This document shows positions 31,617 through 40,900 of a stretch of DNA of 45,319 nucleotides, piece after piece. Position 1 is the stretch's first letter. Each line of letters opens with the position of its first letter. The notes beneath the pieces were generated by a model. The model did no database searches. It was given only the letters and a program-made list of their open reading frames with translations, and was not told the origin of the DNA. Made by a program: the position numbers and the translations under genes. The stretch spans positions 1 through 45,319 of the forward strand of contig NZ_QMIM01000027.1 of assembly GCF_003287355.1 (NCBI RefSeq). The letters run 5' to 3'. This DNA comes from Halorubrum sp. 48-1-W (GTDB lineage Archaea > Halobacteriota > Halobacteria > Halobacteriales > Haloferacaceae).

Positions 31617-32498
31617 ATGACGACTCGTGACGCGGACGGGGACGTCCCGCGAACCGCCGGCGAGCCCGCGGACGAGGGACCGCTCTCACGGGTCGGCTCC
31701 GGCTCGACCGTCCTCGCCAGCGCCCGGTCGGTAGGCGACCGCGTCGCGAGCGCGGTCCGCGCCTCGTGGCTGTACCGGTGGCTCACGGCCGATCCCGACC
31801 CGGAGGTGATCGTGATCGACCTCCGCGAGACCTGGACGGTGGGTCCCTTCCTCCGGGTCCTCGACTGGGTCATCGCCTCCCTCGTCGGCGCGATGGAGGG
31901 GTCGATCCTCGCCGGGACGGTCGTAGCGGCGGTAACGCACGTCCGCGAGACGCCCCTGCGCGTCGCCGGCGGCCTCGCCGTGGGTGCGGGATCGGTCGCC
32001 TTCCTCGTCGCGGTCGCCGGCGACCCCGTCTCGCGGACGCTCCTCGCGGGCGCGCTCGCCCTCTACGTCGTCGGTGCTGTAGGGTTGCGCGATCGGCGGA
32101 GTTGGGCGGAGCTCCGCGACACCCGACCCGTCGAACTCCTGGTCCGCGCGCTGGAGCCACCGGCCCCGCCGGATGCGGCCGACGAGTCGGTCGACCCGCA
32201 AACGTCTCCCGACCCGGTCGAATCGACCGGGTCCGGCGGGATCGACGTGTCGACCGAGGACGCAGAGGTCTCGGGTGAGGACGAAAAGGCATCGGATGAG
32301 GACGAAGAGACCTCGGGCGAGGCACAACCGGAGCTGTTCGGCGAGGATCCCTCCGCATCGTCGACCGATGCGGAACCGACGCTGTTCCCGGAGGATCCCG
32401 GGGAGCCGGACGGCACGGAGTCGGAGGCCGCAGAGTCGAACCCCACGGAGCCGGACGACGCGGCGTCCGACCGACCCGCGGACGACGACCGGTCGTAG
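31617..32498 (+). CDS. Haloarchaeal membrane protein, unknown, acidic tail
   Basis: A 293-residue protein. Residues 1-55 are soluble; ASWLYRWLTADPDPEVIVID and LRETWTVGPFLRVLDW precede two to three membrane helices (about 85-160, with LDWVIASLVGAMEGSILAGT and GGLAVGAGSVAFLVAVAG). The last 110 residues are a low-complexity acidic tail (SGEDEKASDEDEETSGEAQP and so on). I recognise no functional domain. It is between DUF4330 and uppP genes, all plus strand, so it may be an envelope protein. Confidence 0.7.
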   Translation: MTTRDADGDVPRTAGEPADEGPLSRVGSGSTVLASARSVGDRVASAVRASWLYRWLTADPDPEVIVIDLRETWTVGPFLRVLDWVIASLVGAMEGSILAGTVVAAVTHVRETPLRVAGGLAVGAGSVAFLVAVAGDPVSRTLLAGALALYVVGAVGLRDRRSWAELRDTRPVELLVRALEPPAPPDAADESVDPQTSPDPVESTGSGGIDVSTEDAEVSGEDEKASDEDEETSGEAQPELFGEDPSASSTDAEPTLFPEDPGEPDGTESEAAESNPTEPDDAASDRPADDDRS

Positions 32499-32573
32499 TC
32501 CCCTCGTCGGTTCCGAGCCCGGCTTCGCAGGGATCGGTGCCGCTTAAGTACCAGGATCGCGCCAGTGTGAGAC

Positions 32574-33401
32574 GTGACGGACACGGACCTCCTCATCGCG
32601 GTCCTCGCCGGGATCGTCCAGGGCGTCGTCGAGTGGCTCCCGGTCTCGAGTCAGGGAAACCTCGCGCTGTTCCTCACGTTCGTCGGCACGGAGCCGGAGG
32701 CCGCCCTCCAGCTCGCGCTCTTCTTACAGGTCGGGACGACGCTCTCGGCGGCGACGTACTACCGCGGGGAGATCCTGACGGCGTTGCGCGCGACTCCCGG
32801 GTGGCGACCGGCCGGGGCCTACGACGGCGACAACGCGCTCGTCTCGTACGTCGTCCTCGCCAGCGCCGTGACCGGGCTGGTCGGGATCCCGTTGTACGTC
32901 TTCGCCGTGGACCTCGCGAGTCAGCTCACCGGCGGCGTGTTCATCGCCGGCATCGGCGTCCTGCTCGTCGCGACCGGCGTGCTGACGTACGCCTCCGAGT
33001 CGGTGTCGATGGGCGTGAACCGTGACCCGACGCTCGTCGATTCGGTGCTCGTGGGCGCTGTACAGGGGTTCGCGATCCTCCCGGGGATCTCGCGGTCGGG
33101 CGTGACGACGAGCGCGCTGTTGTTTCGGAGCTACGACCCGCCGGCGGCGTTCCGGCTGTCGTTCCTGATCTCGATCCCCGCGAGCGTCGGCGCGGCGGTC
33201 CTGACGCTCCTCGATGCCGGCGGGCTTCCCGGGATCGCTCCCGGGCCGGCTACCGCCGCGCTCGGCGTCAGCGCGGTCGTCGGCTACGTCACGATCGATG
33301 CGCTGATGCGGATCGTCGAGCGGGTTCCGTTCTGGGCCGTCTGTTTCGGGCTCGGCGGACTCGCGATCGTCGGCGGCGGCGTCGTCTCCCTCGTCGTGTG
33401 A
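32574..33401 (+). CDS. uppP: Undecaprenyl-diphosphatase-like enzyme (UppP/BacA)
   Basis: A 275-residue, roughly eight-helix membrane enzyme. Both signature stretches are present: QGVVEWLPVSSQGNLAL (about 16-32, the E-x-LPVSS block) and GFAILPGISRSGVTTSALLF (about 165-184). UppP removes one phosphate from polyprenyl diphosphate, renewing the lipid carrier for glycan assembly; in archaea the carrier is dolichol-type. The GTG start at 32574 has a TATA-like CTTAAGTA about 25-32 bases before it. Good fit with the glycan locus, but it is about 10 kb away and GC-rich like the core genome. Confidence 0.9.
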   Translation: MTDTDLLIAVLAGIVQGVVEWLPVSSQGNLALFLTFVGTEPEAALQLALFLQVGTTLSAATYYRGEILTALRATPGWRPAGAYDGDNALVSYVVLASAVTGLVGIPLYVFAVDLASQLTGGVFIAGIGVLLVATGVLTYASESVSMGVNRDPTLVDSVLVGAVQGFAILPGISRSGVTTSALLFRSYDPPAAFRLSFLISIPASVGAAVLTLLDAGGLPGIAPGPATAALGVSAVVGYVTIDALMRIVERVPFWAVCFGLGGLAIVGGGVVSLVV

Positions 33402-33712
33402 GTCGACGTCGAGACTCGACGTCGGGAGTCGATGTCGGAACTCGACTCGCGGCTGTTTCGGGGAACTGACGCTCCTGAAACACCATATATTTTCTGTCAT
33501 TCGATCCCATAACCTGTGATATTGGGCCTCCAAACATCGAAATTTCTCGTATCGGAAACGTCCAGTGTCGTAACCCATATATAACCCTCCAAATCGAGTA
33601 CGAATATCCCGCAACGCCAGACGGTCGGGCGGTCGCGCGGGAACCAGGCGTCGCCGTGATCGGCGCGTGAGCATCCGCGCTAGCGACAGCACCGTCACTC
33701 GCGGGCACAGAC
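33402..33712. other. Intergenic stretch with hairpin and promoter elements
   Basis: Immediately after uppP is a perfect hairpin, GACGTCGA-GAC-TCGACGTC (33405-33423), inside a run of GACTCG-type repeats to 33450. A TATA-like CATATATA lies near 33576-33583, about 130 bases before the surface-protein ATG, suggesting a long leader of about 100 bases for that gene. No coding gene is seen. Confidence 0.45.
33405..33423 (+). terminator. Possible hairpin terminator after uppP
   Basis: Stem GACGTCGA / TCGACGTC with a three-base loop, four bases after the uppP stop. There is no oligo-T run, so it may be a different structure; archaeal terminators usually rely on T-runs. Confidence 0.3.
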
Positions 33713-36700
33713 ATGACACGTGAGAACTCGCTTCGGATCACCGTGATCGTCGCCGTTCTGACCACTACCGTCATCGTGGCCGCGCTCGGCGTGGGTACTT
33801 CTTCGGTGGGTGCAGAAACCGTTGATGAGGTGTATATTAATCAGACAGGTACTCCGACAGATATTGTCCCGGGAGATACATCTCATACAATCCATGATAT
33901 AATGATTGATACAAATAACAGCGATTTTGGTCCCAATGAAATCCGAATAAGTGTGAATTTGTCAAAGATTTCTACGCACGGAGTGAACACATCAACAGCA
34001 TATGTAGATGATACGAGCATAAAAAATGGTCATCTTCACAGTCAAGAGAAATATATTTCTGAAAACGGTACTGAGAGCCTTCACTTGGTTATTGAATATA
34101 CAGGAGATGGAGATCCACTTCAAATTAATAAACTGGTTATCGGAGGTATTACGACGAACAATGCTGAAATGAAATCTAATGTTCGATATAGTTTCGAAGT
34201 GAGTGATAATTCTACTCGAACTTTCGAAGATTCGTTTGCTAATACAGATGATTCTACTGTTTCTAACGAATTCAATATTGCGGGAGGATCTTTTCAATTC
34301 AGAGATCAAGCGACCGGATCCACTGATGGAGATCAATTCACCATTCCTTCTGCCACGATCGAGGATGTCGAAGCAAACGTAAATAGCACACTTATCGTTG
34401 CATACGAAGATGATGAGACTCGTATCGCGGGTATAAAATCTGTTTCACGTGATACAATAAGCCAGAGTGATGAAATTTCCATTAGGTATCTGGAAGCAAA
34501 TGGTTTTCCAGGACCACATACGATCTATCTTGTTCCAGAAAGTAAATTGAGTAGCGAAAATTATTCTGCTGGGGACAAGTTGCCAACAAAGGCCTCAAAA
34601 TTCTCGATTGCTACTCGCGTGGGCGATTCTTTGTTTGCATCTCTTGATTTCAACAACATCTCTGCTAACACAACAATTGAAGATAATATTACCATCGAGA
34701 ATGCTAGGTTAGATGATGAATATGGTGGTAAGACACCATATATTGTCACAATTCATCCCGTTTTGAGTAATGGATCGATTCTAACTCACAAATATATTGG
34801 TAGGTCTCAAATAATTGCTGGGGACAATCAAGATGTTGAGATAGAATTAATAAATGAAGACGGTGATCCAGTTCTCCTTTCTCAAAGCAATCAATATGCG
34901 GCGATCATACGACTTGTTGATGATAACTCAGAAGTCGGTGACCCTGTTTCACTTGAATCCTCATCAATCTTACAAAACTCAGATCTCAATCAGCAATTTG
35001 TACAAAACGGTGTTTCAGATACGGCATTGATCTCAATTAATAAATCTGAGGAAGATCGGTCTACTACTAATCAGATATTTAATAATACATCTATAAATAG
35101 AGATGATGAAATATATGCTGGAGATCTCATAGCTTTCGAAGAATCTAGTGATGACGAAAATCGCATCGAATTATATCGCGAATTAACTCAAACAGAATCT
35201 GTTCTACAGGGCGTAGAATCAACAACGGATGATTCCAAACTCGTCTATTTCAATACGTCCCAACTTCCAACTGGAAATTACTCACTCTCTGGTGGTGAAT
35301 ATACTAAACAATCTCATTTTAAAATCATCGGAAGGGACGATCAGTATTCTAATCTGACCAGTATATCAAAATCGTCTGTTGTGAGTGATCGACTTGAATT
35401 TAATTTGGAAGCCGATTCCAACACAACCAACATTACAATTACCGACTCGAAAACGAACGACTCGATAGCCACGGCAACCGTCACGACACCGCGTGACGAA
35501 TCGACGTCGCTCGAGTTCAACACCTATACAGCGGGCGATCCGGAACTCGAGTCCGACCTCTTTACTCTCGACGGGCCGGGAACGATCGAGTCGGTCACGA
35601 CGTCGACGGCGAACGGGACGATCCCCGCCGGCGAGTACACGGTCACGGCGACGGCGGAGCCGGGCGGGCCGACCGATACCGCGACCGTGACGCTACGAAA
35701 CCGCTCGACGAACGGTCTCTCGGTGTATTCGACCGCGGAGAGCGACGCCGACGCCTTCTCCACACCGGAATCGATCACGGATTCGATCGCGAACGGGACG
35801 CTCGCGCCCGCGGAGAACGTCACCGAGGGCGACACCGTCGTCTACGCGGTCAACGCCACCGGCCTGTCCGGGTACACCGCGGTCCGCGACCCGACGCTCG
35901 CCACGGGCGCGGACCTCGACCGACTCGACGGCGTCGAGTTCACGGTCTCGAACGAGTCGGAGACCGATCCCGACGCGACCCCCGCGACGACCGCGAACGG
36001 CACCACGGTCCTCACCCGCGAGACGGGACTCTTCCTCGTCGGCAACGGCACCGAGACGCGCAACGGATCGCTCGGCACGTCCGCCGAAACCGACCTCGAA
36101 GCGACGTTCGACGTGGTCGACGAACGCCTCCGTGACGCGGCCGGATCGAACGCCTCCCACGGCGGTGCCGCACGGTTCACCTACGTGCGGAACACGACCG
36201 ACACCGACGACGCCGGCGACTCTGACGGAACCGACGACACCGACGACGCAGACGATGCCGACGATCCCGATACCACCAGCGACGATCAGGAGACCACGAG
36301 TTCGGATGACACTGCCGACTTGGAGAACACCACTGATGCCGAGAACACCACTGATGCCGAGAACACCACTGACGCCGAAAACACCACAGATTCCGACGAC
36401 GTTACCGACTCCAAAACCACCACCAACTCCGAAACCACCACCGACTCGGAGAACACCACCGAGTTCGACGATACGACCGACTCCGACGGAAGCAACGATT
36501 CGGACGACGTCAACGACAGTACCGCCGAAAACACGACCGGCGGCGATGGTGACGACCTCGAAGCTACCGGAGAGACCGCGGCTGTAGACGGGAGCAACGA
36601 TAGCGACGGAAGCGTCGATGAAACCGAGGAAACGCCCGCCGAGAGCGACCTCGACGGCGAGGACGTCGGCTCCGAGGGATCCGACGGTGCGGACTCGGGC

Positions 36701-37510
36701 GGCGGTGGCCGAGCGACGAGCGGTGGCGGTGGTTCGAGTGGAGCGACCGGTGGTGGCGGTGGTTCGAGTGGAGCGACCGGTGGTGGCGGGGGAACCGGTG
36801 GTAGCGGGGGAACCGGCGGCGGTGGTGGGGGAACCGGCGACAGCGACGCCGACGGTGCCGACCGTGACGGAAACGGCGGTGCCGGTGACGGCGGCGGAAA
36901 CGGTGACGACGCCGACCGCACCGGTTCACCCGGAGCGGGCGACGGCGGGTCGGCCGACGAGGGGTCTCGATCCGACTCCGAACAGCCGGGATCGACGCCG
37001 GACGCCGACGACGGAGCCGAACCCGACCCGTCGACCGATCGCGACCCGGACACCCCCGGAGTCGGCGACGACGACGCGGACCCGGGATCGTCGTCGAACC
37101 CTGCGGCCAACGACGGACAGGCCTCGGGGGACGCGCCCGCTCGAGCGTCCACGGTCCGTGCGGTCGAGGAGCGTGCGCTCCGCGACCGCAGGGAGATCGG
37201 TCCCCACCCCGTGGAGGACTCGAACGAACTCGAGGAGGGTGAGTACGTGCCACGTCCCGAGAACGCGTCCTACGCGCCGGCCGTCGCAACCACCGGAGAG
37301 GGCGGGCACGACGACACCCCATCGGTCGAGGGATCCGGTGACGGGGAGGCCGCCACGCCGTCGGACGACGAACGGTCTCAACGGCCGCCGACCTTCGAGG
37401 AGGCCCCGCTGCGGTCGACCGCCTACGACGTTCCCGGGTTCGGTGTTCCCGCCGCGCTGATCGCGATCACGGCCGTGAGCGTCGTCGCCGGCCGTCGCGG
37501 AACGCCGTAG
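33713..37510 (+). CDS. Large PGF-CTERM surface glycoprotein, composition mosaic
   Basis: A 1265-residue exported protein. Residues 8-33 form a signal peptide (ITVIVAVLTTTVIVAALGVG, then TSSVGAE). Two beta-sandwich units resembling DUF7282 follow (about 195-290 and 310-400; FTIPSATIEDVEANVNSTLI and NTTIEDNITIENARLDDEYG), then an S-layer-like part. After residue 820 comes a Thr/Asp/Asn linker with NTTDAE hexapeptide repeats and a Gly-rich stretch. The end has PGF (1241-1243), a membrane helix and GRRGTP: the archaeosortase PGF-CTERM tail. Many N-x-S/T sequons imply heavy N-glycosylation. Codons are GC-rich to about base 33830, AT-rich to about 35440 (residues 39-576), then GC-rich again, so the exposed N-terminal half was probably swapped in. 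Confidence 0.88.
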   Translation: MTRENSLRITVIVAVLTTTVIVAALGVGTSSVGAETVDEVYINQTGTPTDIVPGDTSHTIHDIMIDTNNSDFGPNEIRISVNLSKISTHGVNTSTAYVDDTSIKNGHLHSQEKYISENGTESLHLVIEYTGDGDPLQINKLVIGGITTNNAEMKSNVRYSFEVSDNSTRTFEDSFANTDDSTVSNEFNIAGGSFQFRDQATGSTDGDQFTIPSATIEDVEANVNSTLIVAYEDDETRIAGIKSVSRDTISQSDEISIRYLEANGFPGPHTIYLVPESKLSSENYSAGDKLPTKASKFSIATRVGDSLFASLDFNNISANTTIEDNITIENARLDDEYGGKTPYIVTIHPVLSNGSILTHKYIGRSQIIAGDNQDVEIELINEDGDPVLLSQSNQYAAIIRLVDDNSEVGDPVSLESSSILQNSDLNQQFVQNGVSDTALISINKSEEDRSTTNQIFNNTSINRDDEIYAGDLIAFEESSDDENRIELYRELTQTESVLQGVESTTDDSKLVYFNTSQLPTGNYSLSGGEYTKQSHFKIIGRDDQYSNLTSISKSSVVSDRLEFNLEADSNTTNITITDSKTNDSIATATVTTPRDESTSLEFNTYTAGDPELESDLFTLDGPGTIESVTTSTANGTIPAGEYTVTATAEPGGPTDTATVTLRNRSTNGLSVYSTAESDADAFSTPESITDSIANGTLAPAENVTEGDTVVYAVNATGLSGYTAVRDPTLATGADLDRLDGVEFTVSNESETDPDATPATTANGTTVLTRETGLFLVGNGTETRNGSLGTSAETDLEATFDVVDERLRDAAGSNASHGGAARFTYVRNTTDTDDAGDSDGTDDTDDADDADDPDTTSDDQETTSSDDTADLENTTDAENTTDAENTTDAENTTDSDDVTDSKTTTNSETTTDSENTTEFDDTTDSDGSNDSDDVNDSTAENTTGGDGDDLEATGETAAVDGSNDSDGSVDETEETPAESDLDGEDVGSEGSDGADSGGGGRATSGGGGSSGATGGGGGSSGATGGGGGTGGSGGTGGGGGGTGDSDADGADRDGNGGAGDGGGNGDDADRTGSPGAGDGGSADEGSRSDSEQPGSTPDADDGAEPDPSTDRDPDTPGVGDDDADPGSSSNPAANDGQASGDAPARASTVRAVEERALRDRREIGPHPVEDSNELEEGEYVPRPENASYAPAVATTGEGGHDDTPSVEGSGDGEAATPSDDERSQRPPTFEEAPLRSTAYDVPGFGVPAALIAITAVSVVAGRRGTP
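36323..36394 (+). repeat. 18-bp coding repeat, four units
   Basis: Four units of GAGAACACCACTGATGCC (the last two slightly changed) encode ENTTDA repeats, each bearing an N-glycosylation sequon NTT. Replication slippage could vary the count and so the linker's length. Confidence 0.85.
36731..36790 (+). repeat. 30-bp coding repeat, two units
   Basis: A 30-base unit starting GGTTCGAGTGGAGCGACCGG repeats twice with one change (final base), encoding GSSGATGGGG-type sequence in the Gly-rich linker. Confidence 0.8.
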
Positions 37511-37584
37511 ACGGTCGATCGCGGTGGCTCGACCGCCGACGCTTCGGCGATATTCTTTTGCTATCGCGACGCCTGTCTCCGGAT

Positions 37585-37752
37585 ATGAGTGTCACCCTCT
37601 CACCCCCGACCGAACGGACGTGCGAACTGTGCGGCCGCGTCGAGCGCTGGGACGAAGACGTGGAGGGTTGGCGGATCGACGAGAAGCCCGGCGAAATCTA
37701 CTGTATCCACGACTGGGACATCAACGGAACCTACGCACCCTTCGAAGAGTAG
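37585..37752 (+). CDS. HEWD-type small zinc protein
   Basis: A 55-residue protein: TCELCGRVERWDEDVEGWRI with a CxxC pair (15-18), then IYCIHDWDINGTYAPFEE. The ending HDWDINGTYAPF is the mark of the haloarchaeal HEWD family. The ATG at 37585 is preferred to an upstream in-frame start at 37558. Probably binds one metal with the third cysteine (YC) and a histidine. Function unknown. Confidence 0.75.
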   Translation: MSVTLSPPTERTCELCGRVERWDEDVEGWRIDEKPGEIYCIHDWDINGTYAPFEE

Positions 37753-37967
37753 TTGACGAACGTGTGTTGAGATTGATTTTACACCTCGTTCTATAGCTGA
37801 ATTTGACCATATATGTCCAATCACGGGTAGAACTCGGTGATTGATCTGATCGAACGTAGGTAGTGTTAACCCGTACCAATCCCTTATAGATAATTACCTT
37901 ATATTCCCTAATGTGTGTACGATGGTTCCTACCCATATCAGGGTTATTCCTTTAACCCATGATCCGT

Positions 37968-37976
37968 GAGGAGGTG
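37968..37976 (+). promoter_or_regulatory. Ribosome binding site of gltB
   Basis: GAGGAGGTG directly before the ATG at 37978 is a strong Shine-Dalgarno match, unusual among the mainly leaderless genes here, and it fixes the start. TATA-like CTTATATT at about 37908-37915 would give a leader of roughly 35-45 bases. Confidence 0.65.
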
Positions 37977-37977
37977 T

Positions 37978-40900
37978 ATGACCAAGTCACGTAGTACCAC
38001 CCCCGACGGGGAGGGAACGGGGGACGGCCGCGGCGCCGGGCTCGCCTCCCCGACGGCGGACCGTTCGAACTGCGGGATCGGCGGCGTCATCGATCTCGAC
38101 GGCTCGCCCGAACACGACACCGTACGCGACGCGGTTCGGCTCCTGGAGAACCTCGAACACCGAGGGACGACCGGCGCGGAGGAGAACACGGGCGACGGGG
38201 CCGGGATCATGGTGGCACGGCCCGACGAGTTCTTCGAGGCGGTCGTCGACGCCGACCTCCCCGAGGAGTACGCCGTCGGTTCCGTCTTCATGCCCCCGGA
38301 TCCGGGTGTTCAAGCCGAGATACACGACGTCATCGCCGAGGTGCTCTCCGTGTACGGGCTGGAGGTGCTCGCCTGGCGCGATGTCCCGACCGACAACGAC
38401 GACCTGGGCGAGACCGCACGCGAGTCGGAACCCCACGTCGCCCAGGTGTTCGTCGCCCCCGTCGAGGGAGCCGGTCTCGCGGAGCGATTCACCGACCCGT
38501 CGGCCGATCCGGACGCCGACCCCGACCGGCTCGGGTTCGACCGCGCGCTGTATACAGCCCGCCGCGAGATAGAGAACGTCGTGAGCGACGTCGACGGCTC
38601 GGGCCGGTTCTACGTCTGCTCGTTCGACCGGCAGCGCGTCGTGTACAAGGGGCTCCTCAAGGGGTCACAGCTCGCCGACTACTACCCCGACCTGAAAGAC
38701 GAGCGGTTCGCGAGCCACGTCGCGTTGGTTCACGCGCGCTTCTCGACGAACACGCTCGGCGCGTGGCACCTCGCGCATCCGTACCGCAACGTGGTCCACA
38801 ACGGCGAGTTCAACACGATCCGCGGGAACGTCAACTGGATGCGCGCCCGCGAGAACGACCTGGACCACCCGGCGTTCGGCGCGGAACTCGAGACGGTCCG
38901 GCCGGTGATCGACGACCCGAACCAGTCCGACACGGCGAGCCTCGACAACGCGGTCGAACTGCTCTTACAGACCGGCCGCGACCTCCCGCACGTCCTGCGG
39001 ATGCTCGTTCCCGAGGCGTTCCGCGACGACGACCTCATGGCCGACGAGCGCACGGACTTCTACGACTATCACGCCTCGCTCGTCGAGCCGTGGGACGGCC
39101 CCGCGCTCGTCATCGGCTTCGACGGCGACCGGGTCGCGGGCGTGCTCGACCGCAACGGGCTCCGGCCCTGCCGGTACGAGGTGACGACCGACAACCGGCT
39201 CGTCGTCGGCAGCGAGGTCGGCGCGCTCCCCACCGACGCCGCGAACGTGACGCGCCGCGGACGGCTCCAGCCCGGCGAGATCTTCGTCGCCGACCCCGAG
39301 GAGGGACGGATCGTCCCCGACGACGAGGTGTTCGACGAGCTAACCGACGAGAAGTACGGAGAGTGGGTCGACGAGGCGCAGGTGGAACTCGACGAACTCG
39401 TCGACGAGGGCGCCGAAGCGACGACTGACCTCGACGCGACGGCGGACGCCGGAGCGACGCCTGACGCCGAAGCGACGGCAGACATCGACCCCACTGCCGA
39501 ATCGACGACGGACGCCGACCCGACCGACGACGACCCCGGCGTTCGCGCCTACCAGGCGGCCTTCGGCTACACCACGGACTCGCTGAACCACCTCGTGGAG
39601 CCGATGGCGGAGGCGGGCAAGGACCCCGTCGGGTCGATGGGCGACGACACCCCGCTTTCGGTGCTCGCCGACGTCGACCGGCCGCTTTTCACCTACTTCA
39701 AACAGCTGTTCGCGCAGGTGTCGAACCCGCCGATCGACTACATCCGCGAGGAGCTCGTCACGTCGCTCGAGTCCCGGATCGGCAACCAGCGCAACCTGCT
39801 CGCGGAGACGCCCGAACACGCCCGGCAGATCGTCGCGGACTCCCCAGTCCTGTCGGACGCGGAGACGGCCACGCTGAAGGGTCTCGACGGCGACTCCGGA
39901 TTCTCCGCGGAGACCGTCGACGTCACCTACGGCCGTGACACCTCCCTCACCGACGCGGTCACCCGGATCCGCCGCGAGGCGTCCGACGCGATCGAGGCGG
40001 GCGCGGACGTGGTCGTGCTCTCGGACCGGGCGGTCGGTCCGGACCGGCTCGCCGTACCGAGCCTGCTCGTCACCGGCGCGGTCCACCACCATCTCGTGCG
40101 CAACGGCCTGCGCAACCGCGCGGGGCTCGTCGTCGAGTCCGGCGAGCCCCACGAGGTCCACCACCTCGCCACGCTGGTCGGCTACGGGGCGGACGCGGTC
40201 GACCCGTACCTCGCGTATGCCTCCATCGCCGACGTGGTCGCCGGCCCCGACGGCGCGGACGAGACGGAAGCGATCGCCGCCTACCGTGGCGCGCTGGAGG
40301 ACGGCCTCCTGAAGACGATGGCGAAGATGGGCATCTCGACGGTCGAGTCCTACCAGGGCGCACAGATATTCGAGGCCGTCGGGCTCGACTCCGAGCTCGT
40401 CGGCGAGTTCTTCGAGGGGACCGAGATCCGCACCGAGGGGATCGGGATCGAGGTGATCGAGGACGACCTCCGGACGCGCCACGCGATGGCGTTCGGCGTC
40501 GATCCCGAACTCGAGACGGTCGGCGAGTACGAGAACCGCTCGTCGGGCGTCCACCACGGCTGGAACCCCCAGACGGTCGGGACGCTCCAGAAGGCGGTAC
40601 GGAGCGGCGACTACGGGGAATACGGCGAGTTCGCCGAGCTGGTCAACGACCAGTCCGAGACGCTCCAGACCCTACGCGGACTCTTGGAGTTCGACTCCGA
40701 CCGCGACCCGGTTCCGATCGAGGAGGTCGAGCCGGTCGAGTCGATCGTCGAGCGCTTCTCGACGGCCGCGATGAGCCTCGGTAGCCTCTCGCCGGAGGCC
40801 CACGAGAACAACGCCATCGCGATGAACCGTCTGGGCGCGAAGTCCAACACCGGCGAGGGCGGCGAGCCGCCCGAGCGGTTCGACACGGAAAAGGAGTGTA

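Noticed and set aside
36300-36480. Regularly repeated units that could suggest a CRISPR array
   Set aside because: The repeats are in frame inside the surface-protein gene, have no spacers and encode NTT linker units.
39340-40557. 405-residue open frame on the minus strand inside gltB
   Set aside because: Typical long antisense frame of GC-rich DNA; the plus strand encodes an unbroken, motif-rich glutamate synthase.
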